From positions 18,237-82,236 of the forward strand of contig NZ_ATDK01000221.1 of the NCBI RefSeq assembly GCF_000444135.1: 64,000 nucleotides of DNA, in the 5' to 3' direction. This document shows, piece by piece, positions 17,614 to 27,180 of the stretch. Source of the DNA: Pseudomonas avellanae BPIC 631. GTDB lineage: Bacteria > Pseudomonadota > Gammaproteobacteria > Pseudomonadales > Pseudomonadaceae. Below the pieces are notes generated by a model, which ran no database searches, had not been told where the DNA came from, and was given only the letters and a program-made list of their open reading frames with translations. Made by a program: the position numbers and the translations under genes. Every line of letters begins with the position of its first letter. The first letter of the stretch is position 1.

Positions 17614-18318
17614 CTAATAGCAACCGTGTTCAATCATCCGGCCACGCTCAAGCTTCAAATATCGCTGACAAAATGCTCTGCCTTCTTCTACGGCGTGAGT
17701 CACCAGAATCAAGGCCATGCCGTCATCCTGCAGACTGCGAATTCGTTCATGGCACTTGAGTTTGAATTCTTCATCACCCACAGCAAGCACCTCATCAGCC
17801 AGTAACGTCTGTGGCTCCACATGGACAGCAACCGAAAACCCTAGGCGCATGTACATGCCCGAGGAATAATTCTTCACCGGTGTATCGATAAAGTTTCCCA
17901 GACCGGAGAAATCGACGATCTCGTTAAAGCGCGAACGTATTTCCTTATTGCTCAAGCCAAACAGGCTGGCGTTCAAGTAAATATTTTCTTCGTCGGTCAG
18001 CTCGGGATGAAAGCCAACGCCAATTTCAATCAAAGGTGCTACACGGCCAACGGTGGTCAAACGGCCGCTGGTAGGCAAAAGGATTCTTGAGACAAGCTGC
18101 AAAAGCGTGCTTTTGCCTGAACCGTTGTGCCCCACAAGCGCTAGCGATTCGCCCTTGTGCAAGGTGAACGACACGTCGCTTACCGCCATGAATTTTTCGG
18201 CGCGCTCACGGTATTGAGCATCAAATAGCCCCAGAAACTTTTTCTTCAAACCGCCCATGTTGTGGCGCAAGACGAACTGCTTGGTGAGGTTTTCGGCCTT
18301 GATGACGACGTTGCTCAT
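17614..18318 (-). CDS. ABC transporter ATPase for polysaccharide export (Wzt/KpsT-like)
   Basis: A 234-residue ATPase: Walker A GHNGSGKST at 63-71, the family-specific signature NYSSGMYMRLGFSVAVH, Walker B LLADEVLAVGDEEF and the H-loop VTHAVEEG. The sequence before Walker A (KKKFLGLFDAQYRERAEKF) is typical of O-antigen, capsule and teichoic-acid exporters. It lacks the C-terminal carbohydrate-binding domain found in longer Wzt proteins, so export is probably not coupled to recognition of a capped O-antigen end. The ATG overlaps the permease stop (ATGA). Confidence 0.88.
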   Translation of the reverse strand: MSNVVIKAENLTKQFVLRHNMGGLKKKFLGLFDAQYRERAEKFMAVSDVSFTLHKGESLALVGHNGSGKSTLLQLVSRILLPTSGRLTTVGRVAPLIEIGVGFHPELTDEENIYLNASLFGLSNKEIRSRFNEIVDFSGLGNFIDTPVKNYSSGMYMRLGFSVAVHVEPQTLLADEVLAVGDEEFKLKCHERIRSLQDDGMALILVTHAVEEGRAFCQRYLKLERGRMIEHGCY

Positions 18319-19091
18319 AAGTACTCCACCGCACGGTCTACTCGTCTGAATATGGCGAGGCCTACAATAAGGGACGTGGTGCCCAGCACTACGCACACAA
18401 TCAAGTCACGGCTGTCGGGAATGACCCCGGCGTGCAGGATGCTGCTGAAACTGTTGAAATACAGGGCTACCGGGTTGTAGGCCGCGATACTGGCAATGCC
18501 CTCGGGCAGCGAAGAGGTGACCCACACAATTGGCGTGAACCAGAACAGCAAGGGTAAAAACACATCGATGAAATGCTTGGCATCCCGCACGGTTATCTGG
18601 ATGACGCTGAGCGCCAGACCGAAGCCCATGATCAAGGCCATGAATGCGATCAGTACAATCGGGTAAAAAAACAGTGCCCGGGTAAACACACCGCCGAGCA
18701 TGGCAAACAATGATGCGTACACGATCATGCAGCCTGCCCAGAACACAATAATCGTGAGCGCCCCGGAGACGGGCAGCAAGATACGTGGAAAGCGTAATTT
18801 GCGAATGAGATTGCCGTTGTTGATGAGCCACTCCCCACTTTGCGAGACTATTTGCGCCAGAAGCATCCAGTGGACGACGCCAGTCACCAGATGAAGTGCG
18901 AAACGGTCCTGATTGCTGGGCAGAATGTAGGTAAACACCATGTAATACGTAAGTGTCACAACCAACGGGTTACCCAGTGACCATACGAAGCCCAGCGTCG
19001 CGCCCATATAGCGGATTTTTATTTCTTTGCAGACGAGATTGATGACCAGATCGCGCCATTTGATAACGCCTGCAATACGAGATAACGGCAT
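18315..19091 (-). CDS. ABC transporter permease for polysaccharide export (Wzm-like)
   Basis: A 258-residue inner-membrane permease of the ABC-2/Wzm type. The N-terminal amphipathic region WRDLVINLVCKEIKIRYMGA followed by LGFVWSLGNPLVVTLTYYMV is characteristic, with six hydrophobic segments in all. It forms the channel for the ATPase encoded next. It is the first gene of the minus-strand glycan operon, whose promoter should lie in 19092-19300. Codon and base composition in this gene and the next look more AT-rich than the flanking housekeeping genes, suggesting acquisition. Confidence 0.88.
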   Translation of the reverse strand: MPLSRIAGVIKWRDLVINLVCKEIKIRYMGATLGFVWSLGNPLVVTLTYYMVFTYILPSNQDRFALHLVTGVVHWMLLAQIVSQSGEWLINNGNLIRKLRFPRILLPVSGALTIIVFWAGCMIVYASLFAMLGGVFTRALFFYPIVLIAFMALIMGFGLALSVIQITVRDAKHFIDVFLPLLFWFTPIVWVTSSLPEGIASIAAYNPVALYFNSFSSILHAGVIPDSRDLIVCVVLGTTSLIVGLAIFRRVDRAVEYL

Positions 19092-19423
19092 ACGGATATC
19101 CGGTTATTAATAATGTGGCCTGGGTAAACGACCTTTGACAATCAAGCACCTACATGGATAACCTTCAGGCTTCCTGATGCGCACACATACTCCCCTCTTT
19201 TGTCGATCTACAGCTATAGGACGTCACCTTAGTTGCTGTAGGAATATTCCACAAACTACAGACGGCAACCGAATGGTTGCCTCAGCAGCACCGTTATGAT
19301 GGGCAAGCGCTACGCCCGGCCAGCATCGCAAGGCACTTCCCTCCCCGCGCATTGATCTATAACGTCAATGGTCATTTCAACGCGACCGGTCCTGCGATCG
19401 TCCCTGAACAAGCGAGGCTCTTC
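19092..19423. other. Divergent intergenic region of the glycan operon and yghU
   Basis: About 330 bases, AT-rich at its left end (ttattaataat near 19104-19114), which likely carries the glycan operon promoter. No JUMPstart/ops element was seen. The right part is the 5' region of the glutathione transferase gene; the frame there is open but not supported as coding. Confidence 0.5.
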
Positions 19424-20266
19424 ATGACGCAATCTCCTTACACCCCACCAAAAGTCTGGCAGCCGGAAACGCCAACGGGTGGCGCGTTTGCCAGCATCAA
19501 CCGGCCTGTCGCCGGCCCAACACATGAAAAGGAGCTGCCGGTCGGCAAGCATCCGCTGCAGCTTTATTCACTGGCCACGCCCAATGGGGTGAAGGTCACG
19601 ATCATGCTGGAAGAGTTGCTGGCGCTGGGGCACAGCGGGGCGGAATACGATGCCTGGCTGATCCGCATATCCGAGGGCGATCAATTTTCCAGCGGGTTTG
19701 TCGAGATCAATCCCAACTCCAAGATCCCGGCATTAATGGACCGAAGCCATGAAAAGCCTGTGCGGGTCTTCGAGTCCGGTTCGATCCTGCTGTATCTGGC
19801 GGAGAAGTTTTCCAGCTTTCTGCCCGCAGACCTGGCAGGGCGCACAGAAACCCTCAATTGGCTGTTCTGGCAGATGGGCGCTGCGCCTTATCTGGGCGGC
19901 GGTTTCGGGCATTTTTATGCTTATGCGCCCGAGAAACTCGAGTACCCCATCAACCGTTTTGCGATGGAGGCCAAGCGTCAACTCGATGTGCTGGACCGTC
20001 GCCTTGCGGAGCACCGCTACCTGGCCGGCGATACCTATACGATTGCCGATATCGCGGTGTGGCCATGGTATGGCGCGCTGGTGCGCAACAAGGTTTACTC
20101 GGCTGCCGAGTTCCTGTCGGTGCACGAATACCCGAATCTGATCCGCTGGACGGAAGAGATCGCAGCGCGTCCGGCTGTTATCAAAGGCCAGAAGGTCAAT
20201 CGCACCTGGGGCGAAGAAGCGGATCAGGTTCCGGAGCGGCATGAGGCATCTGACCTGGATAAATGA
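19424..20266 (+). CDS. yghU: YghU-type glutathione S-transferase / disulfide-bond oxidoreductase
   Basis: A 280-residue protein. The extended N-terminus (KVWQPETPTGGAFASINRPV) and the THEKELPVGKHPLQLYSLAT and PNGVKVTIMLEELLALG stretches are characteristic of YghU/YfcG-type nu-class glutathione transferases, which bind two GSH molecules and reduce disulfides or peroxides. Thioredoxin-like domain about 45-135, helical domain 140-270. The ATG at 19424 has a CGAGG Shine-Dalgarno at 19413-19417. It is a single gene; the hairpin at 20310 probably ends it. Confidence 0.9.
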   Translation: MTQSPYTPPKVWQPETPTGGAFASINRPVAGPTHEKELPVGKHPLQLYSLATPNGVKVTIMLEELLALGHSGAEYDAWLIRISEGDQFSSGFVEINPNSKIPALMDRSHEKPVRVFESGSILLYLAEKFSSFLPADLAGRTETLNWLFWQMGAAPYLGGGFGHFYAYAPEKLEYPINRFAMEAKRQLDVLDRRLAEHRYLAGDTYTIADIAVWPWYGALVRNKVYSAAEFLSVHEYPNLIRWTEEIAARPAVIKGQKVNRTWGEEADQVPERHEASDLDK

Positions 20267-20309
20267 GGCGCAAGTCAAGGTCGGCACGAAGAGAAACCTG
20301 ATGTCACAA

Positions 20310-20329
20310 ACCCGGCGCAAATGCCGGGT
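20310..20329 (+). terminator. Hairpin after the glutathione transferase
   Basis: ACCCGGC (20310-20316) and GCCGGGT (20323-20329) with a 6-base loop, 44 bases after the stop; no T-run. Confidence 0.4.
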
Positions 20330-20391
20330 CTGGCAGGTGTGATCTGCACGTAAAGTAGCCGCCCTTACCGACTCCCCAAGGACGCGCTTAC

Positions 20392-21420
20392 ATGAACCAG
20401 GGAACTACACGCCCGGCCCTTCTCTCACCGGCAACTGATCGCTTCGATGAAGTGCTCGCCATGATTCAGGGCGCTCGACAGCAGGCAGCGCAGGCGGTCA
20501 ACACGCGCCTGATAGAGCTGTACTGGCAAGTCGGCGCCTACATCAGTCGCAAGATTGAAAACGCCGAATGGGGCGATGCAGTGGTCAGCCAGCTTGCCGA
20601 GCACCTGGCTACCACCCAGCCGGGGCTGCGCGGGTTTACACGTCGAAATCTGTTTCGCATGCGCCAGTTTTTCGAGGCTTACCGGGACGATGAGAAAGTG
20701 TCAGCAGTGCTGACACAATTGCCGTGGACTCATCACTTGATCATCTTCAGTCAAAGCAAGCGACCCGAAGAACGTGAGTTTTACTTGCGTATGGCTATCA
20801 GGGAAAAATGGTCCAGCCGCGAACTGGAACGCCAATTCAAAACCGCCTTGTTCGAACGCACTGTCACCCAGCCAGCCAAAGCCTCGGCCATGCTCAAGGA
20901 AACCCGGCCGGCCGCACTGGAGGTGTTTCGTGATGCCTACATGGTGGAATTTCTGGAACTGTCTGCCGGACATGCCGAGGCGGACCTGCATCGCGGCTTG
21001 CTGCAACGCCTGAGGGATTTTCTGATCGAACTGGGTCGTGACTTCTGCTTTGTCGGCTCCGAGTACCCGGTGCAGGTGGGCGGCCAGGATTTCGCGCTGG
21101 ACCTGCTGTTTTTCCATCGTGGCCTTAACTGCCTTGTGGCCATCGAACTCAAGGTCGGACGCTTTGAGCCGGAGTACCTGGGCAAGCTGAACTTCTATCT
21201 GGAAGCACTGGACCAGACTGAGCGCAAACCCCATGAAAGCCCCGCCATTGGCGTGCTGCTGTGCGCCAGCAAAAACGATGAAGTGGTCGAGTACGCGCTG
21301 AACCGCTCGTTGTCACCCGCACTGATTGCCGAATACCAGACCCGACTGCCGGACAGGCAATTGTTACAGGCCAAACTGCACGAGTTTTATGCACTGGACG
21401 TTGCGAAGGACGATCAGTAA
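20392..21420 (+). CDS. DUF1016 PDDEXK nuclease-domain protein (YhcG-like)
   Basis: A 342-residue protein of the DUF1016 family. The N-terminal half is the DUF1016 helical domain (LYWQVGAYISRKIENAEWGD; RGFTRRNLFRMRQFFEAYRD), and the C-terminal part is a PD-(D/E)xK nuclease fold: Asp237 in FALDLLFFH, then Glu252-x-Lys254 in AIELKVGRF. The active-site triad is present. Members are common accessory genes near restriction-modification and mobile loci, and their role is poorly defined. Here it stands alone, with no methyltransferase or restriction subunit nearby. The ATG at 20392 is the first in the frame. Confidence 0.85.
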   Translation: MNQGTTRPALLSPATDRFDEVLAMIQGARQQAAQAVNTRLIELYWQVGAYISRKIENAEWGDAVVSQLAEHLATTQPGLRGFTRRNLFRMRQFFEAYRDDEKVSAVLTQLPWTHHLIIFSQSKRPEEREFYLRMAIREKWSSRELERQFKTALFERTVTQPAKASAMLKETRPAALEVFRDAYMVEFLELSAGHAEADLHRGLLQRLRDFLIELGRDFCFVGSEYPVQVGGQDFALDLLFFHRGLNCLVAIELKVGRFEPEYLGKLNFYLEALDQTERKPHESPAIGVLLCASKNDEVVEYALNRSLSPALIAEYQTRLPDRQLLQAKLHEFYALDVAKDDQ

Positions 21421-21493
21421 TACCTGCCAACCGCACGGATGCATTACGCTTGGCGCAATAACGTAATAACGCCAGCACCTATCGGAGCCTCAG

Positions 21494-22660
21494 ATGCCGC
21501 ACAGCAAAGACCCTCGCGCCCACACTGCCCTGTCGCAACGTGGTCGCAGCGCCAGTAGCGGTCCGGGGCTTGCGGTCAATCCGCCGGTTGTGCGCCTCAG
21601 CACGGTAGTATTCGACAGCCTCGAAAGCTTGCGCGAAGCCGAGGTTCGCACGGCCGGGCCGGAGCGTTCGCTGACTTACGGGGCCAATGGCAACCCGACC
21701 GCGTTTGCCTTGCAGGACCTGATCTCCGAGCTGGAAGGCGCGCACGGCACGTGTCTTTACCCCACCGGGCTTGCCGCCGTCGCACAGATGTTTCAGTCCT
21801 TTCTGCGCCCCGGCGATCATGTACTGCTCACCGAATCGGTCTACGGACCTGTCCGGCGTCTGGCGAACACGATGTTGAAAGCTTTCGACATTCAGTTCGA
21901 TTTCTATGCCGCCGATGGCAGTGACGTGGAATCGCTGATCAAAACCAACACGCGGATGATCTACGCCGAAGTTCCGGGTTCGCTGACCTTCGACATGTGC
22001 GACCTGCCCGCCCTGGCGCAGTTGTGCAAAGCGAAGAACATGCTGCTGGCGGTGGATAACTCCTGGGGTTCGGGGGTTTTGTACAAGCCGCTGGAGCTGG
22101 GCGCCGATATCTCGCTGATGGCCCTGACCAAATACGTGGCCGGGCACTCGGATGTGATGATGGGCAGTGTCAGTACCACCCAAACCCACTGGCACACCCT
22201 CAAGACCATGAACACCGCTGTCGGCAACACCGTCAGCCCGGATGACGCCTATCTGGTGCTGCGCGGAGCGCGCAGTCTGGCGGCACGCATGGCCATGCAC
22301 GAACGCCACGCGATGCAGGTCGCGCAGTGGCTGCAGGACCAGCCTGAAGTCGTTCGCGTTCTGTATCCCGCGCTGCCGAGCGATCCGGGGCACGCCCTCT
22401 GGAAACGCGATTTCCATGGTTGCAATGGCTTGCTCAGTTTCGAGTTCAAAACGGCTGATCGGCTGGTGCTGGATCGTTTTACAGGTGCCTTGACGCTTTT
22501 TGGCATTGGTTATTCGTGGGGCGGTTTTGAAAGCCTGGTCACGGAAGTAGAGCAGCACGGTCCAGACCGCGGCATGGGGCCGATGCTGCGCCTGCAGGTC
22601 GGCCTGGAAAGCCCGGATGATCTGATCGCCGACTTGCAGAACGGGTTTGCTGCGGGTTGA
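21494..22660 (+). CDS. metC: Cystathionine beta-lyase (MetC-like)
   Basis: A 388-residue PLP enzyme of the Cys/Met metabolism family. The PLP lysine is Lys213 in [17 protein letters not shown]; the phosphate-binding region is [11 protein letters not shown], and [20 protein letters not shown] precedes the lysine. The C-terminal [13 protein letters not shown] is typical of cystathionine beta-lyase rather than gamma-synthase. It would cleave cystathionine to homocysteine, pyruvate and ammonia. CGGAG lies eight bases before the ATG. No Met regulon site was noticed. Confidence 0.9.
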
Positions 22661-22763
22661 GTTACTTTGCTCACTGCGACAACGAACATCCATCGCTGTC
22701 ATTTGCCCCAAAGCCGCCGCTCTGCTAGTGTCGCGCGGTTTAACCTCTACCGGAAATGCCCCC

Positions 22764-23009
22764 ATGGCCCGCAAGAAAGCTGCACTGGATTTCGAACAGT
22801 CTCTCGCTGATCTGCAAGCGCTGGTAGAGCGGCTGGAGAATGGTGAACTGTCGCTGGAAGACTCGTTGACCGCCTTCGAGCAAGGCGTGCGTCTGACGCG
22901 TGATTGCCAGAGCGCCCTCACCCAGGCTGAACAAAAGGTTCAAGTACTGCTGGAGCGCGACGGCGAACTGACCGAAGAGCCGTTCGACGACGCGGAACTC
23001 CCCGAATGA
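22764..23009 (+). CDS. xseB: Exodeoxyribonuclease VII small subunit
   Basis: An 81-residue protein with the XseB core [20 protein letters not shown] and [20 protein letters not shown]. It joins several small subunits to one XseA for single-strand exonuclease activity. The ATG at 22764 gives the usual length. It overlaps ispA by ATGA, the standard xseB-ispA-dxs arrangement of gamma-proteobacteria. Confidence 0.95.
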
Positions 23010-23893
23010 TCGCGAGCTATCAAGCGCAAAGCCAGACTCGCGTCAATGCAGCACTCGAAGGCTTGTTTCAGGCACCGAGCCCTGAGCTGGACCGTCTGTA
23101 CGAGGCCATGCGTTACAGCGTGATGAATGGCGGCAAACGCGTGCGCCCGCTGCTGGCCTACGCCGCCTGTGAAGCACTGGGCGGCGTGGCCGAAGATGCC
23201 AATGGCGCGGCCTGTGCGGTCGAGCTGATCCATGCTTATTCACTGGTGCACGATGATTTGCCGGCGATGGACGATGACGACCTGCGTCGCGGCCAACCGA
23301 CCACGCACAAGGCGTTCGATGAGGCCTGCGCGATCCTCGCCGGTGACGGCCTGCAAAGCCTCGCTTTCACCGCCCTGCTCGCCCCGCACTTGAGCTCGCG
23401 TGACGCCGAAACCCGGTTGCAGATGGTCAGCACACTGGCCGCTGCCGCAGGTCCGGCCGGAATGGTGGGCGGACAGGCCATCGATCTGGGCTCGGTAGGG
23501 CTGAAGCTGGATCAGGCCGCGCTGGAATACATGCACCGTCACAAGACCGGCGCGTTGATCGAAGCCAGTGTTCGGCTCGGTGCGCTGGCCAGCGGTCAGG
23601 CCGATCAGGCGCGGCTCGATGCCCTGCAGGTCTATGCACGTGCGGTCGGCCTGGCCTTTCAGGTGCAGGACGACATTCTCGACGTCGAAAGCGATACCGC
23701 GACCCTCGGCAAGCGCCAGGGTGCCGATATTGCACGCGACAAACCGACCTACCCCGCACTGCTGGGCCTGGACGCAGCCAAGGGCTATGCCCTGGAGTTA
23801 CGCGATCAGGCGCTCGCTGCACTGAGTCCTTTCGACGCCGCCGCAGAGCCGTTGCGCGAGCTGGCGCGGTACATCGTCGAGCGCCGCCACTGA
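23006..23893 (+). CDS. ispA: Farnesyl diphosphate synthase
   Basis: A 295-residue polyprenyl synthase joining IPP with DMAPP and GPP to make farnesyl diphosphate. The first aspartate-rich motif is [14 protein letters not shown], the second [12 protein letters not shown], with GGKRVRPLL upstream. The start overlaps xseB by four bases. Dxs, which feeds the same MEP pathway, follows after 162 bases. Confidence 0.95.
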
Positions 23894-24055
23894 TTGCTAT
23901 TGCCGGGGCTGAAATACGATGAATCAACGGCGGTTCATCAGGTCTGAATCATCAAGCTTGTCAGTCGACGGACCTTCCGCCGACTCACTTCATGGGCAGC
24001 GTGCGATGCATAAGGTAAACTGCCGCCTCTTTACTTATATATAACGATTCGCCTG

Positions 24056-25951
24056 ATGCCCACGACGTTCAAAGAGATCCCCCGCGAGCGCCCGGTCACG
24101 CCGTTGCTCGACCAGGCTGACACCCCACACGGCCTACGCCGTCTGGGTGAAGCCGAGCTCGAAACCCTGGCCGATGAACTTCGCCTGGAGCTGCTGTACT
24201 CCGTTGGCCAGACCGGAGGGCATTTCGGTGCCGGTCTTGGGGTCATCGAGCTGACCATCGCGCTGCATTACGTGTTTGACACCCCGGACGACCGTCTGGT
24301 GTGGGACGTGGGTCATCAAGCCTATCCGCACAAGATTCTCACCGGCCGTCGCGCGCGCATGTCCACCCTGCGCCAGAAGGACGGTGTTGCCGCCTTTCCG
24401 CGCCGCAGCGAGAGCGAGTACGACACGTTCGGCGTTGGCCACTCCAGCACCTCGATCAGCGCCGCACTGGGTATGGCGATTGCTTCACGCCTGCAAGGCA
24501 GCGAGCGCAAATCGATTGCCGTGATCGGCGACGGTGCGCTGACCGCAGGCATGGCATTCGAGGCGTTGAACCACGCGCCGGAAGTGGCGGCGAACATGCT
24601 GGTGATCCTCAACGACAACGACATGTCGATCTCGCGCAATGTCGGCGGGCTGTCGAACTATCTGGCCAAGATTCTTTCCAGCCGCACCTACACCAGCATG
24701 CGCGAAGGCAGCAAGAAAGTGCTCTCGCGGCTGCCGGGCGCGTGGGAAATCGCACGACGCACCGAAGAATACGCCAAAGGCATGCTGGTCCCCGGCACGC
24801 TGTTCGAAGAGCTGGGCTGGAATTACATCGGCCCTATCGACGGCCATGACCTGCCAACCCTGATTGCCACGCTGCGCAACATGCGCGACCTGAAAGGCCC
24901 TCAGTTCCTGCACGTGGTGACCAAGAAGGGCAAAGGCTTTGCGCCCGCCGAAGTCGACCCGATCGGCTATCACGCCATTACCAAGCTTGAACCCCTGAAT
25001 GCACCTGTCAGCGTTCAGAAAAAGGTCAGCTCACCGAAATACTCCGGTGTGTTCGGCCAGTGGATTTGCGACATGGCCGAGGTCGACTCTCGTCTGGTGG
25101 GCATCACGCCGGCCATGAAGGAAGGTTCGGACCTGGTGGACTTCAGCGAGCGCTTTCCAGAGCGTTACTTCGATGTGGCCATTGCCGAGCAACACGCCGT
25201 CACCCTCGCAGCCGGTATGGCCTGTGAAGGCAGCAAGCCGGTGGTGGCGATCTATTCGACGTTCCTGCAGCGCGGCTACGATCAGTTGGTGCATGACGTA
25301 GCGGTGCAGAACCTCGACGTGCTGTTCGCCATCGACCGTGCCGGGCTTGTGGGCGAAGACGGCCCGACCCACGCGGGCAGCTTTGATCTGTCTTACCTGC
25401 GCTGCATCCCCGGCATTGTGGTGATGACACCAAGTGACGAAAACGAATTGCGCAAATTGCTCAGCACCGGCTATCTGCACACCGGACCTGCGGCTGTGCG
25501 CTACCCGCGCGGCACCGGGCCGAATGCTGTGATTGAAGCCAATCTGGACCCGGTCGAAATTGGCAAAGGCGTTGTGCGCCGTCAAGGTCAGGGGGTTGCG
25601 ATTCTGGTGTTTGGCGTACAACTGGCCGAGGCACTGGTGGTTGCTGAGAAGCTGAACGCTACCGTCATCGACATGCGTTTCGTCAAACCACTGGACGAAG
25701 CATTGGTACGCGAAACAGCTGCCAGTCACCAACTGCTGGTCACGCTGGAAGAAAACGCGGTGATGGGTGGTGCAGGTGCTGCAGTCAGCGAGTTTCTGGC
25801 CCGCGCGAACATCCTCAAGTCCGTACTGCACCTGGGCTTGCCAGACGTTTACGTGGAGCACGCCAAACCGGCGCAGATGCTGGCTGAATGCGGGCTGGAT
25901 GTTGACGGGATTGAAGCGGCGATCAATGAGCGGTTATCGCTGATTGGCTGA
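24056..25951 (+). CDS. dxs: 1-deoxy-D-xylulose-5-phosphate synthase
   Basis: A 631-residue thiamine-diphosphate enzyme condensing pyruvate and glyceraldehyde-3-phosphate, the first step of the MEP isoprenoid pathway. Motifs: [20 protein letters not shown] with the conserved histidine, the TPP motif [15 protein letters not shown]...NDNDMSIS, and in the second domain [15 protein letters not shown]. The ATG at 24056 follows an AT-rich element (acttatatataac, 24033-24045) that could be its promoter. The TPP requirement links it functionally to thiL nearby. Confidence 0.97.
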   Translation: MPTTFKEIPRERPVTPLLDQADTPHGLRRLGEAELETLADELRLELLYSVGQTGGHFGAGLGVIELTIALHYVFDTPDDRLVWDVGHQAYPHKILTGRRARMSTLRQKDGVAAFPRRSESEYDTFGVGHSSTSISAALGMAIASRLQGSERKSIAVIGDGALTAGMAFEALNHAPEVAANMLVILNDNDMSISRNVGGLSNYLAKILSSRTYTSMREGSKKVLSRLPGAWEIARRTEEYAKGMLVPGTLFEELGWNYIGPIDGHDLPTLIATLRNMRDLKGPQFLHVVTKKGKGFAPAEVDPIGYHAITKLEPLNAPVSVQKKVSSPKYSGVFGQWICDMAEVDSRLVGITPAMKEGSDLVDFSERFPERYFDVAIAEQHAVTLAAGMACEGSKPVVAIYSTFLQRGYDQLVHDVAVQNLDVLFAIDRAGLVGEDGPTHAGSFDLSYLRCIPGIVVMTPSDENELRKLLSTGYLHTGPAAVRYPRGTGPNAVIEANLDPVEIGKGVVRRQGQGVAILVFGVQLAEALVVAEKLNATVIDMRFVKPLDEALVRETAASHQLLVTLEENAVMGGAGAAVSEFLARANILKSVLHLGLPDVYVEHAKPAQMLAECGLDVDGIEAAINERLSLIG

Positions 25952-26018
25952 CACGCACATTCCAGTGCTCAGCGTTATACATAAATCTCGTGGGAGCTAC
26001 CGGGGCGGCGATCCGCAT

Positions 26019-26432
26019 TCAGGCTGTGGGCAGCCGGTACAGATAAAGCAGCACCACACTGGAAAACGCCAACAGGCAAACCGGCAGCGGATGAAGGCCG
26101 AACAGTACCGCGATGGCGGCGATCCAGGCGGGAAGCCCGGCCGCTAGAAAGGCAAAACGGCGGACCGCAGCAAGCTTGATCCAGGCGGCGGGCTCTTCTG
26201 GCGTGTCGAGCGCAGCCTGAGTGGCCGCCAATGCACGCTTGTAAGCCCCGAACGGCTTCAGGCTGACGAACATCGAGCCTATCCCGGCGATGAACAACGG
26301 TATCGCCAATACAGGGATAAGCGGCTCACTGGAGCCGAAAAACACACAAACCACCAACAATGGCGCCAGAGTCAGACCCAGTTGGCGCCACCAGGCCATT
26401 TCCAGCTTTTGGCGCACCTCGCTGCGTGTCAC
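26019..26432 (-). CDS. Small conserved membrane protein
   Basis: A 137-residue protein with four predicted membrane segments (around residues 18-35, 38-56, 92-110 and 115-132) and a short charged loop between pairs. The GTG start overlaps the ribA stop (GTGA), so it is translated with ribA. I do not recognise a family; a function in riboflavin metabolism is not implied by sequence. Confidence 0.65.
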   Translation of the reverse strand: MTRSEVRQKLEMAWWRQLGLTLAPLLVVCVFFGSSEPLIPVLAIPLFIAGIGSMFVSLKPFGAYKRALAATQAALDTPEEPAAWIKLAAVRRFAFLAAGLPAWIAAIAVLFGLHPLPVCLLAFSSVVLLYLYRLPTA

Positions 26433-27046
26433 GCGGGGCCGACCTCGCTTTGGTGTTCGTTACCCATCATGTGCCCCAACTTGCCGGCCTTGGTCGCCAG
26501 ATAAAGGCGATTGTGCGGGTTTTGCCCAGTGTGCAGCGGCACACGCTCGGCGACATTGATGCCCATGTCGGTCAGCGCTTTGACTTTACGCGGGTTGTTG
26601 GTCATCAGGCGCAGCGACTGCACACCCAGATGCTGAAGCATCGGCAGGCAGATGGCGTAGTCGCGCTGGTCGGCAGCGAAACCAAGACGTTCGTTGGCTT
26701 CGACCGTATCGGCCCCGCCGTCCTGCTGCTCGTAGGCGCGGATCTTGTTCATCAGGCCGATGCCGCGCCCTTCCTGACGCAGATACAGCAATACGCCGCG
26801 CCCCTCGGTGGCAATAGCGCGCATGGCGGCTTCCAGTTGAGAGCCGCAATCGCAACGCTGACTGAACAACGCGTCGCCGGTCAGGCACTCGGAGTGCACG
26901 CGGCCAAGAACCGGGGCGCCATCCGCTACATCGCCCAGGCTCAGGACAACGTGTTCTCGGCCGGTTGCCGACTCGATAAAGCCGTGCATGGCAAATTCTG
27001 CAAAGGGTGTGGGCAGTTTGGAAGCGGCGACAAATACGACGGGCAC
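26429..27046 (-). CDS. ribA: GTP cyclohydrolase II
   Basis: A 205-residue enzyme for the first step of riboflavin synthesis. The zinc cysteines are in [20 protein letters not shown], and [16 protein letters not shown] and NNPRKVKAL complete the active site. The start is ambiguous: GTG at 27046 lies six bases after AGGAG (27057-27053) and gives the family length; ATG at 27049, one codon earlier, is only three bases from it; frames further upstream are unlikely. This stand-alone RibA matters because the RibA half of ribBA in the same cluster is degenerate. Confidence 0.95.
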   Translation of the reverse strand: MPVVFVAASKLPTPFAEFAMHGFIESATGREHVVLSLGDVADGAPVLGRVHSECLTGDALFSQRCDCGSQLEAAMRAIATEGRGVLLYLRQEGRGIGLMNKIRAYEQQDGGADTVEANERLGFAADQRDYAICLPMLQHLGVQSLRLMTNNPRKVKALTDMGINVAERVPLHTGQNPHNRLYLATKAGKLGHMMGNEHQSEVGPA

Positions 27047-27180
27047 CATGTGCTCCTGATCAGTATGAAGACTGGAAATTCGCAAGATTTGCATTGTAAC
27101 AGCAGGTTCCTACAGACGCTCAGGCTGAATTCTCGCGCATTTAGATCATAAAGTTCGATAGATAGACCTGACACACCCCG

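Noticed and set aside
21479..22921. A 480-codon open frame on the minus strand opposite metC and xseB
   Set aside because: It is the antisense shadow of a high-GC gene; the plus strand encodes a recognisable lyase with its PLP lysine, and the minus product resembles nothing.
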